From Ectobius pallidus (lineage: Eukaryota; Arthropoda; Insecta; Blattodea; Ectobiidae), in NCBI GenBank assembly GCA_964059195.1, contig CAXKWD010000001.1, positions 219,798,484 to 219,862,483 on the forward strand: a DNA stretch of 64,000 nt, read 5' to 3'. The translations under genes were made by a program, and so were the position numbers. Shown here in pieces: positions 38,653 through 48,464 of the stretch; the first letter of the stretch is position 1; the number at the start of each line of letters is the position of its first letter. The notes beneath the pieces were generated by a model. The model worked only from the letters and a program-made list of their open reading frames with translations. It searched no databases and was not told the origin of the DNA.

Positions 38653-39487
38653 GGCCCTATTTCATAAAAGTTACAATTTTACAGGTGACAGGTGACATAA
38701 AATTGTCTTACAGGTTTACATTTTGACAATTGTGTTTTCCATAAAAGCTGACAACTTTACATAAATGTCATGACAATTTTGTAGATGGTTATGTATGACA
38801 ATTTTACATATTGTTGTTTCTCAAAACTTTTGAGTTTACAGGTAAAAGTCTGACAAATATGTCAAATCTTAGGATACCTATCATTTATGAAACATTAATT
38901 TTTGCTGAAATATTTACAAATTTACAAAAAGTGTAGAATTGTCATTACAGAAGTGACAGGCAATCTTTCATATGTAGGCCAACAGAGTAGGTTATGTAAA
39001 TGTGTGGCATAACTTGGCAAACTTTCTTGAGGTTTAAACTTTGTTAATAAACTTGCTAAATTGTCTTGTTAATAATGAACACTAGTAGTAGTGATATTGG
39101 TAGTAATGAAAGTGGTGGAGAAATAGACATGAAACCACCCAGTGTTTTTAGGCAATGGATTAACCTAACTTTCAATTTCAGTGACTTTGTATTAAAAGAG
39201 AAATACAATTCAATTATCTTCGATAGTAATAATCGATTGCTTAGGTATCATATAATAATGTGAGAGCCATCTACAGTGTACTAAAGTAATCTTTAGGTTT
39301 GACATAAAATTGTCGCGTTTATGAAATGGGTTCTTTTAGTCTGACAATTTACATTAATTTGCCTGTAATGTAAGGAAAAGTTGTAATATTTATGAAAAAT
39401 ACAATTGTCGTGACATATTGACAAATTTGTCAGACTTGACATAATTGTCGTATTTGTCACACCTGTAGAGTTTTATGAAATAGGGCC
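38653..39487. mobile_element. non-autonomous element family C, copy 1, TSD CTG
   Basis: Inverted ends GGCCCTATTTCATAAAA, perfect over 17 bp, with CTG at 38650-38652 and 39488-39490. The arms are dense in TGACAATTTT/TGTCA motifs on both sides, giving a foldback-rich interior. A second copy lies inverted at 55397-56221. The 3-bp TSD and GGCCC end suggest a PIF/Harbinger relative, although the target CTN differs from the usual TWA. Confidence 0.88.
39075..39263 (+). CDS. 62-residue frame inside family C copy 1 (unknown)
   Basis: A short frame starting ATGAACACTAGTAGTAGTG and ending at TGA 39261-39263. The product begins MNTSSSDIGSNESGGEID, a Ser/Gly/acidic stretch, followed by a hydrophobic-aromatic patch around residues 29-40 (QWINLTFNFSDF). 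It matches no family I know. The copy of this segment in the inverted element at 55397-56221 has an 8-base insertion after the fourth codon that shifts the frame, and lacks about 25 bases in the middle, so the frame is not conserved between copies. A TTTCAATTTCAG stretch at 39171-39182 looks like a splice acceptor, so this could be an exon remnant of a lost autonomous element. More likely it is a relic than an active gene. Confidence 0.25.
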   Translation: MNTSSSDIGSNESGGEIDMKPPSVFRQWINLTFNFSDFVLKEKYNSIIFDSNNRLLRYHIIM

Positions 39488-40972
39488 CTGGTTAGGCGTT
39501 AACTGTTGGTAAAAATCTCTTAACTGGCAGTAATCTTTACTGTAGGAAAATGTACAAGTAAACTCCTAACCGGAGGATTTTTTGGTTATACTTCTCGCGA
39601 ACTGAATTAAAATGGAGAGATGAAATTATTTAGCTGCTTTCGTAATGTCAGTGGTGATGAAGAACAATGCCAATATATGTAAAAAAGATTTTAAAAAAAA
39701 GTATTGAAAACTAGAACAAACTATTATGAAAGTTTGGACAGTTAATTATTTTACTGTAACTACTTCCTCTGCCCATACATCAGATTAACAACTTTTAGAT
39801 TTTAACAGGAATTGTATAATAAGCATAATATATCAAATATATAGACCTATATGAAATGTATTTTAATATCTTATGCTAAGAGCTAATAATTTCATTTGAA
39901 AACATCTCGTAATATATCCTCTAGTTATTAGCTACACATTTCATACACAAACTTAGGTTTTAGGTCTTGCCTCGCAAATTATGCGACCTTTTTAGGCTCA
40001 GACAACTGAATGCGCACTACTGCCCTTACTGTGTACTGTTTAATATAATTAAATTCAGAGGAAGTTGTGTGTTTCACAAGAGGTTTTTTTATAGGTCTAC
40101 GTCTTTCCGAGCTTTCCTGTGTGTTTATTTATTTTGTATTATATGACGCTTTTCATTGATAATTATTAACATTTATTTTTCACTTGAAAAGAAATTGCTG
40201 TGTCTCTATTTTTTTTATATAAGCCATAACCTCATTATCCATTGCAAAATCAAACCAAACAATGAAAACAGATGAAAAACTGCGATGATAAGAACAAAGA
40301 AGCGTTTACTGGAACTATACCCCGACCGTAAAATAAACTGTCAGTTAACATTTACTCCTACTTAACTGGACATTGTAAGAACGGGCCTAAGTCAGTGTTT
40401 CTTTATGTTAGTTGATCTGACTAAATCACTCTTGGCTTCCGCTTTCCAAAACAAAAGCAACGTTGCAACATTCTCTCATTGTTATCACTGACCTCAGTTC
40501 TTCCTTCACTTTAATGAATTCACATGTGTTATTGTTTACTGTAACTTGATCTTGCAACCAAGCATTTCACTCCATGCCGAGTTGACGAGTAGCTGTCAAA
40601 ATTGTCACAGGACATTCTTAGATTTTGATTGGCTGGGGTAACTAGCTGATCGGTGTGGTAAAAAAACAAAGAAATGGATTGAACTGTCGGCAAACTTTTC
40701 CTCCTAACGCAGTGTTTCTCAACCTTTCAGTATTCGCAGCCCAGTTTTCAATCATAATTTTCATCGCCCCCCCCCCCCCCGCTTACGATAAAATGTATAC
40801 AACAATAATGCATTCTGAGTATTTTGGAGGCCCCTGGAATCGAGAATCTTTTCCGCGCTTTGTAAACACATGGGTTCGGTGCATTCACAAGTATTATTTT
40901 ATTGCGAGGCAAGATGGTTATCACGTGGGAAATTTTTACGTGTTTAAGAAATAAGAGAAGAAATCGCCATTT

Positions 40973-41386
40973 TTCTAGAAGAAGAAAACAGACCGGAAGC
41001 CGAGAATTTTCGCGATGGTTTATTTGAAATGAAATTAAGCTGCTTGGTCGGCATATTCGAGAAATTAAATATCTTGAACCTTCAACTCCAAGGAGCAAAT
41101 ACACATAGGCCTATGTTGGATACGAGTGATAAAGTTAATGCTTTTTGCAGAAAATTGGATTTGTGGAGCAGAAATTTAAAGCAAAAAAACCTAACAATGT
41201 TTGCAAATGTGGACGATTGTATTAAAACTTACAAGGATGAAGAAGAACATGTAAAAGTTGTTTTTGTAACCATTGAAAATCATTTAGCCACGCTAGAAAA
41301 GAATTTTAAAAAGTATTTTCTTGCAGACAATAACGTGATAGAAAGTTGCGAGTGGGTGAGGGATCCATTTCATAAGACACCCGGAT
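40973..41386 (+). pseudogene. partial hAT transposase (Charlie / ZBED5-SCAND3-like)
   Basis: The frame reads from about 40973 through the ATG at 41029 and stays open to 41421, with homology plausible to about 41386. The visible pattern is FLEE...F.D..., then GIFEKLNILNLQLQGANTH (residues 9-27 from the ATG), then a K-L-D-L-W block and a final EWVRDPF. In the hAT family that infects many animals as 'Charlie' and gave rise to the domesticated ZBED5 and SCAND3 proteins, this LN.LN..LQG segment lies in the middle of the transposase, within the helical region interrupting the RNase H-like fold. The BED zinc finger, the catalytic acidic residues and the C-terminal dimerisation region are all missing. 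Directly after the EWVRDPF block the DNA becomes a 22-bp minisatellite, so the break is a repeat expansion or insertion. It cannot encode an active enzyme. Confidence 0.75.
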
Positions 41387-41621
41387 CGTTAAAAAATAAT
41401 ATAACGGTTCGTAAAAAATAATATAACGGTTCGTAAAAAATAATATAACGGTTCGTAAAAAATAATATTTCGGGTCCTTAAAGATAATACAACTGGTCGT
41501 TAATAATATAACGAATCGTTAAAAATAATATAAAGGGTCGTTAAAAAATTATATAACGGGACCAAAAAAATAAAACTGGTCGTTAAAAAATAATATAACG
41601 GGTCGTTAACATTAATATAAC
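41387..41621 (+). repeat. 22-bp minisatellite, left arm
   Basis: About ten copies of CGTAAAAAATAATATAACGG-type units; the first three are nearly identical and later ones are degenerate. They are inverted relative to the arm at 41711-41875. Confidence 0.9.
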
Positions 41622-41710
41622 AAATTCTCGGTGCATTTTTCATTTTTTTCAAAGGGGTTAGCCTTCTTCGAATTCTGGGTGCATTTTTTGTTTTTTTCAA
41701 AGGGGTTAGG
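41622..41710 (+). repeat. isolated 48-bp satellite fragment (1.8 units) inside the hAT
   Basis: Two copies of GTGCATTTTT lie exactly 48 bp apart (41631 and 41679), and both units end CAAAGGGGTTAG. The full unit contains CCTTCTTCGAATTCTGGG, the diagnostic form of the edge subfamily at 26701-27573. The usual CGAAATTTT is replaced by T-rich sequence (CATTTTTTT, TGTTTTTTT). Confidence 0.9.
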
Positions 41711-41875
41711 TTTTTAACGATCCGTTATATTATTTTCTAACGATACATTATCTTGTTTTTTAACGATCCGTTATCTTGTTTTTAACGATCCGTTATATTA
41801 TTTTTCAACGACCCCTTATATTATTTGTTATGGAATCGTTATATTATTTTTAACGACACGTTATATTATTTTCCC
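41711..41875 (-). repeat. 22-bp minisatellite, right (inverted) arm
   Basis: Repeats of AACGATCCGTTATATTATTT, the reverse complement of the left-arm unit, running almost to the right hAT TIR. Confidence 0.88.
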
Positions 41876-42175
41876 ACAGGTTGAGAATCGCTGTCCTAAC
41901 GAAAGGAAGCCGCCTGGCCATGCAATGAATAACTGGACTATACCACTAGCATAAATAAATGCACAATTGTGCGAATTTCTTTATTCATCTATAAATAAAA
42001 TGAGTTTATTTTCGTGCGAAAACTATGAGTATGAGTCCTACAAAAATGCAAGTAATGAGTTAGTTGGTTTCCAAATAACTCGAAACTGATAGCACTTCAG
42101 GTCATCCATAGTTGTCCGTTGAGGTTAGGTAGCATATTTTAATCACTGCCTTCTAAACTGTATTACTCGTGTATA

Positions 42176-42753
42176 CACTGCCTGTCCTATACGGCTAATT
42201 TTGCGTACTCGGCGACATTACATATGGCAGCACCTTTCACACCCAGATTGCTTCTTGTTTTTTGCTACGACATTGTTGATTATGTAGTGCTCTCACCGCC
42301 GTCTCGTAATATAGCATAAACTGAATGTTTAAACTTATATTATTCTAGGTACCGGTACTTAATTGCTATGAATAAAATTTTGTAAAATAATAATTATAAA
42401 ATTTACTATCAATACGTCTAATTAATTTATATTTATTTTAATTATTGCTCCAAAATTTTATTTCAAGGTTAAGTGTCATATACTGGAATAATATTATGTT
42501 CTAAACAAATAACACAAGTATCTGTGTCAGTTTAATGCTTTTTTGACGCAGCAAACGCATAGAAGCAATCTACGGTAATGTACAGGGCACTGCCTTCTAG
42601 ACTCTATTACTCGTGTATTCTCGAGACAGCGGTTGTATAGGTCGCGGTGATTGCTGCAATCTGGGTGTGAACTGTGTTGCCTCTACTGGAGAAATTAGGC
42701 TTTTGAGCAATTCTCTAAACTTCATGTTAAAATAAAGCATAGGACAGGCAGTG
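42176..42753. mobile_element. probable MITE with CACTGCCTGTCCTAT ends
   Basis: The left CACTGCCTGTCCTAT (42176) and the right ATAGGACAGGCAGTG (ending 42753) are perfectly inverted. A second inverted pair, CACACCCAGATTGC near 42239 and GCAATCTGGGTGTG near 42656, lies inside. TA abuts both ends, so a TA duplication is possible. An internal segment (42591-42634) resembles the joined flanks of the element, so the locus is rearranged. Confidence 0.55.
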
Positions 42754-44322
42754 TAATTCTCGAGACGGCGGTGATTTTAATATACAAAAGTAATACGGAC
42801 TTTCATATGATTAGAATATGATTTATAAGAATGATAGCACTCAGTTATAAGTTCCCTGCCGGCCATATAAATATAATTGCTACTTCTTGCATATCCATGT
42901 TACAATAATTATTATACAACTCAAATACTCCTGACGAAATCCATCAATTTGTTCGTAAAGTCAGTACTGTAGACAATAAATTCACGTTTTTGTCATTGAA
43001 GAAGGGAAGGTAACATGTTTTCTGTAAGTTTTTCTTTTTGATTGTAATGAAATTTTAGAATTAAGTGCAAGATTACGGTGCCATATATTCTTACCCAGCG
43101 TGCATAGTATTTGTTATAAATGTAAAAAAATATGATCCCATTGCGATCCCTTATCAAAACTTGTAGGACATGATGCTGAAATATGTATGTTTCTATGAGA
43201 ATTGTTTCAAAATTTTCAAAATATAGGTTTTTGAAAAATTCAGTTTTCAAATTTTTTTTGGGTAACCTTGAAAATATTTTTTTTCGAAAGTACTCGTGTG
43301 ACGTATCAAATTAAAGCTCATAATATAAGCTACATTTTGATACTTTTCCCACTCATCTATGTCAATTCCAGCTTGATTTATGCGTCATTTTGTGATTGCA
43401 CTTATGCAGAAAATTTGGTTTTTTTCCATATTTCAGAAGGGTATAACTGGAAAACTACAACACATAAAAATCTGATATTTTGCACTTTAACATATCTCAG
43501 GTGGTACTTCATGACAACCAAGTATGACTAAAATCGGAGATGGTCATGTTCAAAATTGACAAAAAATTGGTTCACTTGACATGGAATGACCCATTAGTAA
43601 TCAAGAACGCATCACAAAATCATGACGTAATCGACATTAATCGGAGGACTTCTCCACCAGTGGATTTACAGATGACTTTAAAAACGTGCCCTATACATCA
43701 TATACCGTAGCATTATGATAATTTTTCAAAAGAAAGTTTTTATTTAGACTCCAGCTTAAACGAGAAATGGACAAGAAACCCTAGGGAAAAACAGTTTTAA
43801 AGACTGTGCTCTGTATTAATTATTGCATATTAATGATCACAATACAATTGTTTAGTTATTTTCAGTAAAAAGTATTTAGTTACAGTGTAGGCCTACAGAA
43901 GAACATGGAGCTGAGACGACTTTACTTTGAACCCCTCACAATCAAAATATTACCGTACGCCCATGATATGGTATGCCTAATATGTCAAATGCATCATACA
44001 ATCATATGTCAAATTGAATTTTTTAGTCATAATGATCTCGTTCTGAGCCATCGTGTGTGTGTGTGTGTGTGTTTTGTTTTTTTTTTACTCTAATCAAATT
44101 ATCAATAAAACATCAGTCCTAATTTCCATTGAGTCAAATACAATAAAAAGACGTTTTTAAAAATAAAAAACCTCTTTTTATCAAATTATTATCACTAGGG
44201 CAAGGCATTTTATGACAAAAAAACACTTTTTAAATAATTATCAATGAACTATCCACTATTTCGTGTAATTAATTTGTAGAAGTTAATAAGTTGATTTTAG
44301 ATAGCAATTCAATGGGTAACAA
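42754..44322. other. intergenic stretch with weak repeats
   Basis: No gene recognised. At 43290-43590 the sequence TCAAATTAAAGCTC...TGGAATGACCC parallels 34119-34393, suggesting a diverged shared MITE. A (GT)n microsatellite of about 21 bases lies at 44052-44072, followed by a T-run. Confidence 0.5.
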
Positions 44323-45161
44323 TCTCTATATATATAAAAGGCTTTGTCCTGACTGACTGAATGAATGACTGACTGAATGACAGGAATCAACGTACAGCCT
44401 AAACTATAACAGGTAGAGACTTGGAATTTTGACAGTACCTTCGTTTCATAATGTAGGTGCTCACTAAGAAAGGATTTTGAAAAATTCTGATTCTAAATGC
44501 CTAAAATTAAATGTTTTTGAAAATACTTAATCCCTTTTTACATAGAATTATCAATTCCAAATCACAGAATATATTGTTGCCAAATGGTATCAGATGGGCT
44601 TGGAAAAAACAAATGAAATGCACTTTTGACAAATAAGAGAAGTTATCAAAATAATTCATGTTATAAATAAATATTACAGAATGAAATCCACTAAAATAAT
44701 GGAATCACATAACTTTCTCTACCCTGGACATAGAGAAAACAAAACGAGGTATGGTAATGTGTATATTATTATATTATATCGCAGGTTTTTGGAGAGAAAA
44801 GTATGAAAGTGATAATGCTTTCTGTTTAATTTCATCCCCAAAACGGCTTTATGGGAAATTTCCCGCCTCGATATTACAATTTTATGTTACAGGAATTTCT
44901 GTTTCTTCTTATTTAAACCTCTACCAGGCTTGCTGTGCACTGTACAAGCGATGGGATGCAAAATTCTAGATCCTCTATGAGCCATAAAAAACTATATCAA
45001 GCGTTTTCTGAGGGAATAGTTTGAGTGTAATAAGTCGTTCTTCCTATTTCAAATTATAAATGCCTATATAAGGACCTAGAATTTAAAATTGAAAATCCTT
45101 CATAAGTTAATTTCCAATTACAAAATACAAAACCCGGGCGACGCCGGGTCTTTTAAGCTAG
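44323..45161 (+). mobile_element. non-autonomous Helitron, copy 1
   Basis: Begins TCTCTATATATATAAAAG and ends CTTTTAAGCTAG. A GC-rich hairpin (ACCCGGGCGACGCCGGGT) lies about 12 bases before the CTAG terminus. It sits between A (44322) and T (45162), with no TIR and no TSD. All of these are Helitron hallmarks. A GACTGACTGAATGA tract follows the 5' end. There is no Rep/helicase frame, so it depends on another element for mobility. Confidence 0.9.
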
Positions 45162-45461
45162 TGCATTATATATAACACACTCTTATTTTGTTACTAATGA
45201 AGTAAGTAAATTAAACCCTTTGTAAAAATACATTTTTAAAAAATAATAATAATAACTATTATTTTACAGCTGGCATGCTCTTCAAATAGCCTCTTGCAAA
45301 TAACTTATGTATCATTTGAAATAAAGTACCAAATATTTAATTCTTCATTGCTAGAATACAAATGAAGGGCCCAGTTCCATAAGGTTGTAAGGCACAAGGA
45401 CATAGTTTTGAGAAATCTTGATGTTTTTAAACAATGTTACCACTCACAAATAGGTGATTTA
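45162..45461. other. spacer
   Basis: AT-rich, nothing recognised. Confidence 0.4.
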
Positions 45462-46012
45462 GGGCCTGTATTACCACCTGCCGACAATTCCTCCCGATAT
45501 GTTACTTCCAGATAGCTTAACTAGAAGATGCCTTGTAATACCACCGCTGAACTGCTATCGGGAAGAACGCAGTAAAATTTTGTAAAATGGTCCTTAGCTG
45601 ATTGAGCAAAGAGGTGTGTTTGTTGTAGTTCAGTAGGCGTCCGCTAGGTGTGGCAGCTCGGATTTGTATTTCTACAATTGAATTACATAAGAACATACCG
45701 TGCATTAATCGATTTGTGCAGTTCTATCTTATTCATAATTGAGCATAAAATGACATTTTTGTGTAAATTAAATCTTCCGGCATCAGTTCTAAAATTCAGG
45801 TGGCCAAGGACGCTTTGCCGTGCTGCCATCTTGCTTCAACCAAGCTTTCCTAACTAGCAGTTGGAAATTTGTCAGCCACTCCATCCTCCTGCTAGCTTAT
45901 CTGGAAGTCGTCTTGCCAGAAAGATTTTGTCAGGAGATAACAATAAGCAATTCTTGGCCAACTTCCAGATAGGTTTTCTATCTGGCAGATAAATATCATA
46001 TCAGTAGGGCCC
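45462..46012. mobile_element. possible MITE related to family B
   Basis: The left GGGCCTGTATTACCACC resembles the left end of the element at 38583 (GGGCCGTTATTACCCCC). The right end reads GGGCCCTACTGATATG in reverse complement, so only the GGGCC core is inverted. TGATTTA occurs directly before and after (45455-45461 and 46013-46019). Subterminal ATCTGGAAGT-type motifs occur on both sides. Confidence 0.42.
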
Positions 46013-47210
46013 TGATTTATTGGTGAAATAAAATGGCTGATTTCAGTGTTAACTTCTTTCTATTTCGGTGGGTATTTCGTGAAATAAATTACTTATACTA
46101 CATTGGGAACATTGCGCAATGATAAACTTTGCATCTTCATTTACATGAACTAAAACCCCCCACCCCCATCTTTATATTCTTCTGCCCTTGTATGAACTGA
46201 AGTACTGGTAACTTTCGATTTAGACATGATTAGAGTTAATGTTCAAATATAATGACGAGAAATATTATCGTAATTTCTACTAAACACCATCAGATAGCCA
46301 TTTGCAAACAGAAGTGTGGATGAAAGACGCAATCTGTTGAATGCAAGTAACAAACATTCTAAACTCTTCTGCTGTAATCGATAATAGGCATCGCTAACTT
46401 GGTAAACACACAGCACATTTTCGTGCTAATTTCTCACTTTTCGGACACAATGGGCATATTTCGCGCTTATAGACACATTTCGCGGAATCGAGTAAATTTC
46501 GCGATATTTCGTGGATTCAATTTGGTACATATTGGTATTTTAAGCATATAAAAGCTAAATATAGCTAAAGGGAGGTTGTTTTATAAAATTTCGCGCTTAT
46601 CATTGTTACCAAAAAATACGGCCCCTACATATCAGGTGTTCGTCGTACAGGCCCTAAAAGTTTAATTTTATGTCATTCCTCTCTAATACATAATGTTTTT
46701 GCTTTTGATTTATATTATTTACTATTTGCCTTGTTTTGTGAGTGTATTTGTGTATGACGTGTGTGTGTGTTTTTTTGTATGTAGAGTCGCTTTGCCCTGA
46801 ATTTGTTTTGTAATTTCCAGTGGTCACTGTTTTCTGTTGCTGTGTTGAACTGTACCCGAGCATGAGCTTTTGCTCATTCGGGCATCAGTTATGAATGTAT
46901 GTTTTATGTTTTACGAAGGTAAAATAAAAAATAACATATTTTTTTAAGGACAGACTGCAAATTCACAAGGTAGAGTGTATTGGGATGTTTTACAACTAGA
47001 GGTATCTAAACATGTTAAACTAAAACTGAATTACTTTTACAGTAGCAAAATCTTTTTAATTTGTATCATATTATTTGTTTTTACTTTATTTTAGTAAAAA
47101 CCTGTATAATACAGTGACAATTGCATGTTTGCCAGTGAATACCAGTATAGTCATTAATACAATAGATAAGCAAAACAATCTATTTTGAATGAACTTACAC
47201 TTCAGAAATA
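46013..47210. other. intergenic stretch, no feature resolved
   Basis: AT-rich. It contains short C-rich (46154) and GT-rich (46758) tracts. No coding pattern. Confidence 0.45.
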
Positions 47211-48101
47211 AAGGGTGCGGCAGAGGAAATGGTCGTTTTTCAAATAACCATAACTCAGAAGATTTTCAAGTTAAACAAAATTTAATTGCACAGAAATGTA
47301 GCTTGTATAATGCAGTTTCTATTGACTATTTCAGAATTACCTCTGAAAAATAACGTCCGTCAGGTGACGACCTTCTTTCTGTATACACTCTCGTAACCTC
47401 ACTTCGAAATTCTGCATTGCTCTTCCCAACATTTCTTCCTCCATGATTTCTACACGAATGAACTCTTTTAGTTCTTGGATGTTGCGGGGTTTGTTTATAA
47501 GTAAACGTTTGATTTGAGGTAACCCCACAAATAATAGTCACATATGGACAAGTCAATGTCGCCAAAACGGGAGATCACATGTTGAGGAAACATGTCGCGA
47601 ACCACTTGCATTGATGCTCTCGCAGTATGCGCTGTGGCACCATCTTATTGGAACCAAATTTGCTGCATGTTTATTCTTCGTCTGCGTAGTTTCGGAAGCA
47701 GGAACCTTTTGAGTATTTCAATGTAGCGTGCTGAAGTCACTGCCACTGTGGTATTGTCCTCTTCAAAAAATAAGGACCGATGATTCCGAATTTAGCAACA
47801 CCACCACACTGTTACTGGATATACCCAGAAGAAGGCCACAACATGAGGGCCGAAACATCGGTTTTAGACATGATGACACGGCGCCACCCGGACAGTCAAG
47901 GTTATTATTAATGATATTTCATGTTAGAAAATTCCATTCTTGCGTCACTTGACGGCATTTATTTTTCGGAGGTAAATCTGAAATAGTCAACAGAAACTGC
48001 ATTATACAAGCTTCATTTCTGTGTAATTAAATTTTGATTAACTTGAAAATCGTCTGAGTTATAGTTATTTGAAAAACGTCCGTTTCCTCTGCCGCACCTT
48101 G
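47211..48101 (-). mobile_element. Tc1/mariner-superfamily element with long TIRs, TSD TA
   Basis: The ends are inverted over about 150 bp with few differences: GGTGCGGCAGAGGAAA then GTTTTTCAAATAAC. TA flanks both sides (47209-47210 and 48102-48103). The element encodes a broken transposase on the minus strand. Long TIRs and the retained catalytic block show descent from an autonomous copy. Confidence 0.87.
47337..47800 (-). pseudogene. broken mariner-like (DDE) transposase
   Basis: Read from high to low coordinates, the frame shows FGIIGPYFFEEDNTTVAVTS, then R-Y-I-E-I-L-K-R and a LLPKLRRRRI block. Next come WFQ, an in-frame stop, DGATAHTARASMQVV and VISRFGDID. In a shifted frame the C-terminal GLPQIKRLLINKPRNIQELK follows, then a block ending DVIFQR at 47337. 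In IS630/Tc1/mariner enzymes the DGATAHTA Asp is the second catalytic acid, and a PRSPDL-type motif normally follows GDI. Here that motif is missing, and frame shifts are needed near 47530, so the gene is dead. The N-terminal DNA-binding half and first catalytic Asp are absent or replaced by unrelated sequence toward 47870. It lies wholly inside the TA-flanked element at 47211-48101. Confidence 0.82.
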
Positions 48102-48464
48102 TATAAGTTCAGTTTTTATAAACATTTGCTTGGATGGTAGCACTGCAGAAAATAAAAACAGTTGATAACACACCTCAATAACAGATAGGAAGCGTGTCTT
48201 ACGCCTGCATGGAACTAGGCACTTCAAATTAAAACGGCTGTTTACAATAAATTAAAATCGAAATGAAGGATGAACATTTTACGGAGGTTCTGAAATGAGA
48301 ACAGTTATTATTGTCTGAAAAGTAATGGTCTGTACCTCCACCGGAGGTTTTCTTGGAAATGTAGTAGAGTTTAAAATGCGCAAGTTCAAAGTTCCTTAAA
48401 ATTAGGAGTAGTAGTTACGCTGCAAGTCTATTTTATTTTCTGTGGATGTTACTTACTTATAAAG
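48102..48464. other. spacer, no feature resolved
   Basis: A CCTCCACCGGAGG palindrome lies at 48337-48349; otherwise unremarkable. Confidence 0.45.

Larger units (their letters stand above)
38583..40387. mobile_element. PIF/Harbinger-like MITE (family B), TSD TAA
   Basis: The left end GGGCCGTTATTACC and the right end in reverse complement GGCCCGTTCTTAC are inverted. A subterminal TACTGACAGT / ACTGTCAGTTA pair extends the similarity. TAA occurs at 38580-38582 and 40388-40390, the target preference typical of PIF/Harbinger. Its own length is about 970 bp once the inner element at 38653-39487 is removed. No transposase frame was found. The left end resembles that of the element at 45462. Confidence 0.82.
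40710..41893 (+). mobile_element. hAT element, internally rearranged, TSD TCCTAACG
   Basis: The left end CAGTGTTTCTCAACCTTT and the right end in reverse complement CAGCGATTCTCAACCTGT match at 14 of the first 16 bases. The 8-bp duplication TCCTAACG is exact at 40702-40709 and 41894-41901. Copy A1 has the unduplicated TCCAAACG at this place. TIR type and TSD length are diagnostic of hAT (Charlie-like). The interior runs in order: a C-homopolymer at about 40769, part of a transposase frame, a 22-bp minisatellite arm, 1.8 satellite units, and an inverted minisatellite arm. It is a non-functional, composite copy. Confidence 0.92.
38528..41942. mobile_element. MITE family A, long copy (A2), host of a nested transposon cluster
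   Basis: The left TIR TATAGTGCAGTTATTC is at 38528, and the right TIR, read in reverse complement as TATAGTCCAGTTATTC, ends at 41942. Both continue into CATTGCATGGCCAGGCGGC. A2 matches A1 (32375-32776) at both ends and through 40391-40709, but is split twice: by a TAA-flanked element at 38583-40387 and by a hAT at 40710-41893. Without the insertions its own sequence is about 0.4 kb, the length of A1. The A1/A2 comparison therefore proves that the insertions are later events. Confidence 0.88.

Noticed and set aside
40655..40954. 99-codon frame and the overlapping minus-strand 118-codon frame
   Set aside because: They straddle the A2/hAT junction and the C-homopolymer; the real homology lies in the frame from 40973.
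43290..43600. A complete MITE with TGGAATGACCC end
   Set aside because: It resembles 34119-34393, but I could not find a paired left end or TSD here.
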